Under the pieces are notes generated by a model. The model had not been told where the DNA came from. It worked only from the letters and a program-made list of their open reading frames with translations, and ran no database searches. A DNA stretch of 6,786 nt from Candidatus Melainabacteria bacterium. Its GTDB lineage: Bacteria > Actinomycetota > Actinomycetes > Mycobacteriales > Pseudonocardiaceae. This document shows, in pieces, positions 1 to 4,861 of this stretch; positions within the stretch are counted from its first letter, which is position 1, and each line of letters begins with the position of its first letter. The position numbers were made by a program, and so were the translations under genes. The stretch lies in contig CAJCJE010000357.1 in assembly GCA_903970565.1 (NCBI GenBank), positions 1 through 6,786 on the forward strand. The letters run 5' to 3'.

Positions 1-352
1 TGAACGCCTGCTGCATGATCCGCCGATGGCGCAGGTGTTCGGCGCCGTCCAGCAGCATCAGCCCGCGCTCGAAGAACGGGCCGATGAAGAACTGCCAGCC
101 GAGACCGTTGACGAACGCCTTGTCGCGGTTGGCCAGCGCGACCCCGCAGGCGTCCGGACCGAGCAGGTTCACCATCGTGATGCCGAAGGCCCCGTACCAG
201 GACACCGGGCCGTATCGCTCGTACCGCGCACGCAGCGAGACCAGGGGATCGCGCAGGTAGTCGAAGGTGTGGCCGATCCACGGCAGACCGTAGGCGCCGG
301 GAATGGCCCGCAACCGGCTGGTGGCCGCCGGGGCCGGTAGTGCTCTGCTCAT
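1..352 (-). CDS. Cytochrome P450, N-terminal part (CYP136-like), cut by window edge
   Basis: The minus strand from the ATG at 352 stays open to the window edge, giving 117 residues of N-terminus. The protein begins MSRALPAPAATSRLRAIPGA, then has a proline/glycine stretch (IPGAYGLPWIGHTFDYL), the A-helix/beta-1 region (ARYERYGPVSWYGAFG) and the B'/C-helix region GLMLLDGAEHLRHRRIMQQAF. The last is the usual P450 C-helix heme-propionate site, here with H-x-x-H-R in place of the common W-x-x-x-R. The GPFFxRGLMLLD...EHxxHRRIMQxAF string matches what I remember of mycobacterial CYP136, whose gene in M. tuberculosis also has a TetR gene beside it in divergent orientation. The heme-cysteine loop lies outside the window, so integrity cannot be judged. 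A GGAGG ribosome binding site precedes the ATG by 6 nt. No membrane anchor is seen, so a soluble bacterial monooxygenase fed by separate redox partners is expected. The substrate is unknown. Confidence 0.9.
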   Translation of the reverse strand, partial: MSRALPAPAATSRLRAIPGAYGLPWIGHTFDYLRDPLVSLRARYERYGPVSWYGAFGITMVNLLGPDACGVALANRDKAFVNGLGWQFFIGPFFERGLMLLDGAEHLRHRRIMQQAF

Positions 353-371
353 GATCAGCCTCCGACAGAAC

Positions 372-389
372 TGACATGGTCCCCTGTCA
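372..389. promoter_or_regulatory. Candidate TetR operator 1
   Basis: An 18 bp imperfect palindrome, TGACAtGGtcCCcTGTCA, has 14 of 18 positions symmetric. It lies between the divergent P450 and TetR genes, downstream of the P450 -10 box, where a bound repressor would block elongation or initiation. It shares the CTGTCAA half-site with the palindrome at 411-426, at a distance of 38 bp. Confidence 0.5.
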
Positions 390-400
390 ACTTCTCTCCT

Positions 401-428
401 ACGTTAATCCGACAGGGCGTTCTGTCAA
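401..428 (-). promoter_or_regulatory. Probable promoter of the P450 gene
   Basis: On the minus strand there is a perfect -35 box TTGACA (428-423), a 16 nt spacer and a TANNNT-type -10 box TAACGT (406-401). Transcription would start near 393-395, about 40 nt before the P450 ATG at 352. The -35 box overlaps the palindrome at 411-426, the expected arrangement for repression by the divergent TetR protein. This is read from sequence only. Confidence 0.5.
411..426. promoter_or_regulatory. Candidate TetR operator 2
   Basis: A 16 bp imperfect palindrome, GACAGggCGttCTGTC, has 12 of 16 positions symmetric. It overlaps the P450 -35 box and lies immediately upstream of the TetR start codon at 438, so one bound dimer could control both divergent genes. 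A further lone GACAG half-site is at 364-368. Confidence 0.5.
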
Positions 429-437
429 GATGGGGAG

Positions 438-1055
438 GTGGGCTCACCTACTCGTCCCTATCGGGGCGTCAGCGCGACCGAGCGCACCGCCCGCCGCCGG
501 GCCGACCTGCTGGCGGCCGGGCTGGACGTGCTGGGCACCCTCGGCTGGGAGCAGGCCACCATGACCGCGATCTGCGCGCGGGCCAAGCTCACCGAGCGCT
601 ATTTCTACGAGAGCTTCGCCGGCCGCGACGAACTGCTGGTCGCCGTCTTCGAACAGGTCGCCGAGGAGATCCGGCACACCGTCACCGCCGCTCTTGCCGC
701 CGCGCCGCCGGAGCCGATGGCCACCGCGCGGGCGGCCATCTCGGCGTTTGTGGATCTGCTCACCGACGATCCGCGCAAGGGCCGGGTGGCCATTGTCGAA
801 TCGGCCGCGACCGCGCTGCTGCGACAGCGCCGCCACCAGATCCTCGGCGAGTTCGCCGAGTTGATCGTCACCCAGTCGCACACCCTCTTCGGGCCGGCCG
901 CGCTGCCCGCGCCGCGCGACCGGATCACCGCGCTGCTGTTCGTCGGTGGCCTGACCGAACTGCTCACCGCCTGGCTGGCCGGGGAACTCGACGCGACCCG
1001 CGAGGAGATCACCGAGACCTCGGCGACCCAGTTCGTTCGCGGTGCGATTCGCTGA
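438..1055 (+). CDS. TetR/AcrR-family transcriptional regulator, divergent from the P450
   Basis: This 205 aa protein has the TetR layout. The N-terminal helix-turn-helix runs over about residues 17-64 (ARRRADLLAAGLDVLG, then ATMTAICARAKLTERYFYESF), with the recognition helix around LTERYFYESF. An all-helical ligand and dimerisation domain fills the rest and ends in LLTAWLAGELDATREEITE. Such proteins are dimeric cytoplasmic repressors released by a small ligand; the ligand here is unknown. GTG 438 is the only usable in-frame start, because the next in-frame codon of note upstream is a TAA at 405-407. The GGGGAGG that resembles a ribosome binding site (432-438) runs directly into this GTG and leaves no spacer, so leaderless translation is possible. 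Divergence from the P450 gene and the shared palindromes suggest that it controls that gene and itself. I recall Rv3058c next to cyp136 in M. tuberculosis as the same pairing; orthology is inference. Confidence 0.92.
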   Translation: MGSPTRPYRGVSATERTARRRADLLAAGLDVLGTLGWEQATMTAICARAKLTERYFYESFAGRDELLVAVFEQVAEEIRHTVTAALAAAPPEPMATARAAISAFVDLLTDDPRKGRVAIVESAATALLRQRRHQILGEFAELIVTQSHTLFGPAALPAPRDRITALLFVGGLTELLTAWLAGELDATREEITETSATQFVRGAIR

Positions 1056-1057
1056 GA

Positions 1058-1072
1058 GGTCCACAGTGGACC
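1058..1072. repeat. Short perfect inverted repeat between convergent genes (possible terminator)
   Basis: GGTCCAC-A-GTGGACC is a perfect 7 bp inverted repeat starting 3 nt after the TetR stop and ending 9 nt before the stop codon of the convergent peptidase gene. As RNA it would fold as a 6 bp stem with a CAG loop. No T-run follows on either strand, so if it terminates it does so in the U-less manner common in actinomycetes. A near-identical element lies after the GluRS gene at 4829-4845. Confidence 0.4.
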
Positions 1073-1081
1073 AAAGGTTGA

Positions 1082-1597
1082 CTAGAGCCAGCCGAGTCGG
1101 TCGCCAAGGGCCGTGCCCATCCGCCGCGCGGCGGCATCGGTGGACGCCTTGCCGACGACGCGGTCCAGCACCGAGGCCCATTCCAGAATGATGGTGGCCA
1201 CGGTCTCGGCCTCCAGCTCGTGCTCGTTGTCGTAGGAGGTGCGCAGCAGCGAACTGTGCACCGTGGCCGGTGCCATGCCCGGCAACAACTCCTCGATGAC
1301 CTGGCTCTGCTGTTCCTCGCCCCGATGTCCGGCGATCATGTGGCCGATCTCGTGCAACACGATGTGGTCCTGGTGGGACTTACTGGTGTGCTGCTGGTAG
1401 AGGATGTAGTCGGCGGTCTCGGTGGCGATCCAGACGCCGAACGGGCCGGGAACCGGAATCGGGTGCTGGAGCAGACGAATCGGTCTGCCGCGCGCCGCGC
1501 CGAGCCGCTGGCACAGCTCGATCACGTCCAACGGCGGACGAATGTCCAGTTCGTTCAGCAGGCGGCGGCATCGCCTGCGTAGCTCCCGTTCCCGCAC
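1082..1597 (-). CDS. ImmA/IrrE-family zinc metallopeptidase (standalone)
   Basis: This 171 aa protein has the catalytic HEIGH motif (residues 82-86, in DHIVLHEIGHMIAGH). A downstream NEHELEAETVA segment (about 126-134) supplies the third acidic zinc ligand typical of ImmA/IrrE. The upstream part (RRRCRRLLNELDIRPPLDVIELCQRLGAARGRPI) matches the N-terminus usual for actinomycete members. Family members are cytoplasmic peptidases, several of which cleave a partner repressor, for example ImmR for ImmA. I chose GTG 1597 because GAGG lies 7 nt upstream (1605-1608). A 223 aa version from TTG 1753 would add 52 low-complexity residues and start inside a hairpin. No XRE-type partner is adjacent in the window, which is unusual. 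The gene is convergent with the TetR gene at 438 and lies 191 bp downstream of the oxygenase gene on the same strand. The target is unknown. Confidence 0.88.
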   Translation of the reverse strand: MRERELRRRCRRLLNELDIRPPLDVIELCQRLGAARGRPIRLLQHPIPVPGPFGVWIATETADYILYQQHTSKSHQDHIVLHEIGHMIAGHRGEEQQSQVIEELLPGMAPATVHSSLLRTSYDNEHELEAETVATIILEWASVLDRVVGKASTDAAARRMGTALGDRLGWL

Positions 1598-1666
1598 TCG
1601 CGCACCTCGCTCGTCCCGCAGCGCGGCCCCGACCCGACCTGCCGGGTCCGGGCCCGTGCTCGCGTC

Positions 1667-1694
1667 AGCGTAGCGGTTCCGGACCGGTGTCGAA
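1667..1694 (-). promoter_or_regulatory. Possible promoter of the metallopeptidase gene
   Basis: On the minus strand TTCGAC (1694-1689) and TACGCT (1672-1667) are separated by 16 nt, an actinobacterial SigA-like arrangement. Transcription would begin near 1660, about 60 nt before the preferred GTG at 1597. This placement supports the short gene model over the TTG start at 1753. Only the two boxes support it. Confidence 0.3.
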
Positions 1695-1739
1695 GCCGAT
1701 CCGCTCAACTGGTGGACGGGCTGGTGAGATCGACCGGAC

Positions 1740-1765
1740 CGGCTGGCAGTCAAGGCTTCCAGCCG
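1740..1765 (-). terminator. Stem-loop after the carotenoid oxygenase gene, probable terminator
   Basis: CGGCTGG (1740-1746) and CCAGCCG (1759-1765) are perfect 7 bp arms, and AG/CT pairs continue the stem after one mismatch. The hairpin begins 23 nt beyond the oxygenase stop on the minus strand. No T-run follows, so it would be a U-less terminator or an RNA 3'-end stabiliser. It separates the oxygenase from the peptidase gene. Confidence 0.4.
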
Positions 1766-1788
1766 TCTGACTGTCCGGATAGGATTGA

Positions 1789-3243
1789 CTACTGACCGCT
1801 CGCGATCCAGTTGCCGTGGAAGCCGTTGGGCACCCGGTTGGGCAGGTGGATGGCCGCGACGGTGTCCAGCGTGCCGGCATCGAGCAGCATCAGGTCGCTG
1901 CGCTCGGTCGACGGGTGGTAGACGAATCCCATCAGCACGCCGTCGTCCTCGGCCGCGTCCGGGCCGTTGGGCACGAAGACCACCTCGCCGGGGGCGGAGT
2001 TCGGTCCGAAGGACCGGCGGATGGTCCGGCCGGTGAGCAGATCGTGCTTGATCACCGATTCGGTGGCGTCGAGCCTGCCCGGCGAGCCGGCCTCGACCGT
2101 GTAGCCGTAGCGGTGCCGGCGGCCCAGCAGCCGCTCGTCGAAGCGCGGGAACTCCTGCGGGCGGTCGTCGATCCGGTCGGTGAGTACCTTGCCGGCGTGG
2201 AGATCCACCGTCCAGCGGTCCAGGGTGACCGGGCTCTCGAACGGTCCGCTCCGGTCGGCGTCGAAGGTCCGCTCGTGCCGCACCACGTCCAGCACGAGCT
2301 GGTCGCCGTCGTCGTAGGCATTGAGCGGGTGGTAGACGTAGCAGGGTTCGATGTCGAACCAGCGGACGTCCCGGGAGGTGCCCGCGCGCGGCATCACGCC
2401 GATCCTGGCCTGATACTTCGGGTTCCAGCGGTAGGGCATCGCGCCGTTGGGCCTTGCCTGCGCGCCGGCCCGCGCGAGCAGCGGGTTGGGCACCTTCACC
2501 CGGCCTATCAGTCCGCCGAGCACCAGCCTGGCCGGGGCGCGCAGGGCGGCCGGAACCTGGGCCCGCACCACCTTGTCCACGTCGAAGGTGACCGGCAGAT
2601 CGTAGAAGACCACGTACTTCTCGGTCAGCGAGAAGTCGTGCATCATCGGGCTGCCGGTCACCGCGATGTCCACGGTCCGCTTGGCGCGTCCGTCCGGGCC
2701 GATCACCGAGTACTGCACCTGCCTGCCCCGGCCCCAGGAGTAGGACACCGCGTGCAGGTCACCGGTTTCCGGGTCTCGCTTCGGATGCGCGGTGTAGCCG
2801 CCGGTGATCGTGCCGTCGAAATCACACGGCCCGATGGTGTCCAGGTCCTCCGACAGTTCGTAGTTGACAATGCCGCTCTCCACCAGCGCCAGCGTTTTCC
2901 CGGCATGGCCGATGATGTTCGTGTTCGGCCCGGTGTCGGCCCAGCCGGCCTGCGGCTTGCGCGGTGCCGGGATCTCGCCCCGGGCCTTGGCCAGGGGGCG
3001 GGAGCGCACCCACCGGTTGCGGTACCACTCGGCCCGGCCGTCCCGGATTCGCACGCCGTGCACCATCCCGTCGCCGGTGAACCAGTGGTAGGCGGCCGGG
3101 TCGATCTCCTCGTACGGATTGGGGCCATTGCGCAGGTAGCGACCGTCGAGGTGGGCCGGAATGTGTCCGGTGACCGGTAGCTCGGTGACGGTGTACTCGT
3201 GGTCGAGCGGGGCGAAATTGCCTTCGAGATAGGGATTTTCCAT
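1789..3243 (-). CDS. Carotenoid cleavage oxygenase (RPE65 / lignostilbene dioxygenase family)
   Basis: This 484 aa protein has the usual length and order of a carotenoid cleavage dioxygenase, a seven-bladed beta-propeller with a non-heme iron(II) held by four histidines. All four are present in their family contexts: H153 (TAHPKRDPETGDLHA), H202 (MMHDFSLTEKYVVFYDLP), H305 (VYHPLNAYDDGD) and H476 (NGFHGNW, near the C-terminus). The three second-shell glutamates also fit: E122 (LVESG), E364 (PQEFPRF) and E420 (GEVVFVPN). The enzyme should add O2 across a conjugated double bond of a carotenoid, apocarotenoid or stilbene-like substrate; which one cannot be read from sequence. ATG 3243 was chosen because AGGA lies 8 nt upstream and the protein then begins MENPYLEGNFAPLDHEYTV. 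The longer version from 3321 would start inside the operator. No carotenoid synthesis gene is nearby. The divergent TetR at 3334 is the likely regulator. Confidence 0.95.
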   Translation of the reverse strand: MENPYLEGNFAPLDHEYTVTELPVTGHIPAHLDGRYLRNGPNPYEEIDPAAYHWFTGDGMVHGVRIRDGRAEWYRNRWVRSRPLAKARGEIPAPRKPQAGWADTGPNTNIIGHAGKTLALVESGIVNYELSEDLDTIGPCDFDGTITGGYTAHPKRDPETGDLHAVSYSWGRGRQVQYSVIGPDGRAKRTVDIAVTGSPMMHDFSLTEKYVVFYDLPVTFDVDKVVRAQVPAALRAPARLVLGGLIGRVKVPNPLLARAGAQARPNGAMPYRWNPKYQARIGVMPRAGTSRDVRWFDIEPCYVYHPLNAYDDGDQLVLDVVRHERTFDADRSGPFESPVTLDRWTVDLHAGKVLTDRIDDRPQEFPRFDERLLGRRHRYGYTVEAGSPGRLDATESVIKHDLLTGRTIRRSFGPNSAPGEVVFVPNGPDAAEDDGVLMGFVYHPSTERSDLMLLDAGTLDTVAAIHLPNRVPNGFHGNWIASGQ

Positions 3244-3293
3244 GATCGCCGTCCTGTCCGTTGCGGAGTTCCGGCCGGCCGGCGCCGGTGCGG

Positions 3294-3327
3294 ATAACTT
3301 TGTTATTTCCAGGTATAACAAAGTTAT
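3294..3327. promoter_or_regulatory. Paired palindromic operator in the oxygenase/TetR divergent promoter
   Basis: ATAACTTTGTTAT (3294-3306) and its exact reverse complement ATAACAAAGTTAT (3315-3327) flank an 8 bp spacer. Each 13-mer is itself a palindrome, ATAAC-nnn-GTTAT. Their centres (3300 and 3321) are 21 bp apart, two helical turns, so two regulator dimers would sit on the same DNA face. The element is AT-rich in a GC-rich setting and lies 7 nt before the TetR ATG and 51 nt before the oxygenase ATG. A forward TATAAC at 3314-3319 could be the -10 box of the TetR gene, which would give an almost leaderless transcript. Confidence 0.8.
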
Positions 3328-3333
3328 GGCACG

Positions 3334-4128
3334 ATGGCAACCATGACGAGGAAGCCGACCGCGCGGCGCTCAGCTCGTTCGAGCCGCTCGGAAGCCGTGG
3401 CATCGGACGAGGAAGCCGCCGCCCCGGATTCGGCGGTGCGCCCGGAGTCCACCGGTGCCCAGGACACCCGGACGCGGCTGCTGGCCGGCGCGCTGCGCCT
3501 GCTCGGCGCCGACGGGCCGGAGGCGCTCCAGGTTCGCCGGATCGCCGCCGAGGTCGGCAGCTCCACGATGACCGTGTACACCCATTTCGGCAGCATGGAC
3601 GAGCTGCGCAACGCGGTCATCACGGAGGGTCTGGTCCGGTTCGGTGCGGTGCTGAGCGCGTCGGGCAACACCGATGACCCGATCGCCGACCTGTTCGTGC
3701 AGGGCGCGGCCTACCGGCGGTTCGCGCTGGAGAACACGCACCTGTACCGGATGATGTTCGGCGTCTCCACCCCGAAGAGCAATCAGAAGACCTTCCTCGA
3801 CCTGACCGTCGAGAACTCGCCGACCGCGCTGCCGGAAGGGCAGACCGCCTTCGGCATCCTGGCCGAGGTCACCGCGCGGGCCGCGCAACAGGGCCGCATC
3901 ACCTCGGCGGACACCGTCGCCCTCGCGGCGCAGATCTGGAGCGCGATCCACGGCTACGTCCTGCTGGAGATCGCCGGTTTCTACGGCAGCGAGGGCAACG
4001 GCATCGGCGGGGTGCTTCTCCCGCTCACCATCAGTCTGCTGGTCGGCTCCGGCGGCAACCGGGACGCCGTCGAACGGTCCATGCAGACCGCGATTGCCCG
4101 CATCACCGCGCAGTCCGACACCGAATGA
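3334..4128 (+). CDS. TetR-family regulator with WHG-type ligand domain, divergent from the oxygenase
   Basis: This 264 aa protein has three parts. A polar, probably disordered N-terminal tail (about 1-43) is first basic (MTRKPTARRSARSSR) and then acidic. The TetR helix-turn-helix spans about 45-95 (TRTRLLAGALRLLGADG ... VRRIAAEVGSSTMTVYTHF, recognition helix near 77-85). The C-terminal ligand domain contains IWSAIHGYVLLEIAG (W202, H206, G207), the signature of the TetR C-terminal WHG family. The regulator should bind the paired palindrome just upstream and be released by a hydrophobic ligand, possibly a substrate or product of the neighbouring oxygenase; that link is inference. ATG 3334 and ATG 3343 are both possible and neither has a clear ribosome binding site. 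With a -10 box at 3314-3319 the transcript would be nearly leaderless. The tail is longer than usual for the family. Confidence 0.93.
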   Translation: MATMTRKPTARRSARSSRSEAVASDEEAAAPDSAVRPESTGAQDTRTRLLAGALRLLGADGPEALQVRRIAAEVGSSTMTVYTHFGSMDELRNAVITEGLVRFGAVLSASGNTDDPIADLFVQGAAYRRFALENTHLYRMMFGVSTPKSNQKTFLDLTVENSPTALPEGQTAFGILAEVTARAAQQGRITSADTVALAAQIWSAIHGYVLLEIAGFYGSEGNGIGGVLLPLTISLLVGSGGNRDAVERSMQTAIARITAQSDTE

Positions 4129-4149
4129 CACCCCGGCGCCGCGCGACCA

Positions 4150-4186
4150 GGCTGACCCGAGCGCGCCGGCTGACCCGAGCGCGCCG
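4150..4186. repeat. 18 bp tandem duplication A
   Basis: GCTGACCCGAGCGCGCCG occurs twice head to tail (4151-4168 and 4169-4186), and one matching base precedes each copy. It lies 22 nt after the TetR stop codon, in the spacer between the convergent TetR and GNAT genes. The GCGCGC cores of the two copies (4161-4166, 4179-4184) can pair with each other across a 12 nt loop. Confidence 0.85.
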
Positions 4187-4193
4187 ACCCGCG

Positions 4194-4229
4194 AGTACTG
4201 GCCGCCGCGCAAGTACTGGCCGCCGCGCG
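4194..4229. repeat. 18 bp tandem duplication B
   Basis: A second, unrelated 18 bp unit beginning AGTACTGGCCGCCGCGC occurs twice head to tail (4194-4211 and 4212-4229); the copies differ only at the last base. It begins 7 bp after duplication A and ends 2 bp before the GNAT stop codon. With A it makes up most of the 103 bp convergent spacer. Confidence 0.85.
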
Positions 4230-4231
4230 GA

Positions 4232-4780
4232 TCAGCTCGCCGGCCGCCACTGTTCGGCGAGCACGGACAGCACGGCGATGTCGTAGTCGATTCCGCGGTA
4301 ACGGTAGGACTTGCGCAGCACACCCTCCCTGCGCATACCCAGCCGCTCGGCAACCGCGATGCTGCGGGTGTTCTCGGTCCAGGTCCGCCATTCCACCCGC
4401 GTCATCCCGCGCACCCCGAACGCCCAGTCGACCAGCACCCGGCCCGCAGTGGTCATCAGCCCCCGGCCCTGCGCGTCCGCGCCGAGCCAGCACCCGATCT
4501 CGCAGGTGCGCTGCGCGCTGTCGAAGAGGCGGAACAGCACCGCGCCGAGCAGTTCCTCGGCGGCCCAGATCCCGAAGATCCGGCCTCCGTCGACGGCCTG
4601 CTTGTCGGCGTAACCCTGGAGCCAGGCAGCGGCCGACCCGGTGTCGGTGATCGCGTCGAACCAGGGCAGCCAGGGCGTCAGATGCGCCCGGTTGCGCTCG
4701 ACGTGTTCGGCGAACACCTCGGCCTGCCAGGGTTCGAGACCACCCAGCCGCACGCCGTCACCGAGAGGGAACCCGAGCAC
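4232..4780 (-). CDS. GNAT-family N-acetyltransferase (RimJ/RimL-like)
   Basis: This 182 aa protein has the length and layout of RimL-type acetyltransferases, which move acetyl from acetyl-CoA to a protein N-terminus or small amine. The N-terminal part (RLGGLEPWQAEVFAEHVERN, then LTPWLPWFDAITD) is the usual RimL start. The acetyl-CoA pyrophosphate loop is QGRGLM (about 104-109), matching Q/RxxGxG/A. The ENTRSIAVAERLGMRREGVLR segment (about 136-156) matches the C-terminal motif shared by RimL-type members. GTG 4780 was chosen because GGAGG stands 6 nt upstream. A TTG at 4825 would add 15 residues without support. The gene follows the GluRS gene on the same strand after 81 bp, so read-through is possible but a hairpin lies between. 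The true substrate (ribosomal protein, other protein, drug or small molecule) cannot be told. Confidence 0.9.
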   Translation of the reverse strand: MLGFPLGDGVRLGGLEPWQAEVFAEHVERNRAHLTPWLPWFDAITDTGSAAAWLQGYADKQAVDGGRIFGIWAAEELLGAVLFRLFDSAQRTCEIGCWLGADAQGRGLMTTAGRVLVDWAFGVRGMTRVEWRTWTENTRSIAVAERLGMRREGVLRKSYRYRGIDYDIAVLSVLAEQWRPAS

Positions 4781-4828
4781 CGCTGACCTCCGCTGGCCAC
4801 GACTTAGGTAACAGAACCGACGCAACGA

Positions 4829-4845
4829 CGGTCCGTTGTGGACCG
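4829..4845 (-). terminator. Hairpin after the GluRS gene, possible terminator
   Basis: CGGTCC-gttgt-GGACCG has perfect 6 bp arms and a 5 nt loop, and begins 16 nt beyond the GluRS stop on the minus strand. No T-run follows. Read on the minus strand its core GGTCCACAACGGACC differs at only two positions from the inverted repeat after the first TetR gene at 1058-1072. It may end or weaken transcription before the GNAT gene. Confidence 0.4.
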
Positions 4846-4861
4846 CGACGGTTCGGATTGG

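Noticed and set aside
444..1181. 245-codon minus-strand frame over the first TetR
   Set aside because: It is antisense to the TetR gene and overlaps the peptidase gene, and it has Arg/Gly-rich shadow composition.
1598..1753. N-terminal extension of the metallopeptidase from TTG 1753
   Set aside because: The TTG lies inside the post-oxygenase hairpin, the added residues look non-coding, and GTG 1597 has a well-spaced GAGG.
1816..3180. 454-codon open frame on the plus strand
   Set aside because: It mirrors the carotenoid oxygenase gene, has biased composition and shows no recognisable motif.
3244..3321. Longer oxygenase start at ATG 3321
   Set aside because: It begins inside the palindromic operator and adds residues not typical of the family.
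4150..4229. CRISPR-like array
   Set aside because: The repeats are head to tail with no spacers, and only two copies each of two different units.
3370..4353. 327-codon minus-strand frame covering the second TetR
   Set aside because: It is antisense to a convincing TetR gene and would run through the tandem repeats and into the GNAT gene.
4781..4861. tRNA gene next to the GluRS gene
   Set aside because: I looked for tRNA-Glu or tRNA-Gln, which often sit near gltX; no cloverleaf arms or T-loop GTTCGA pattern fit.
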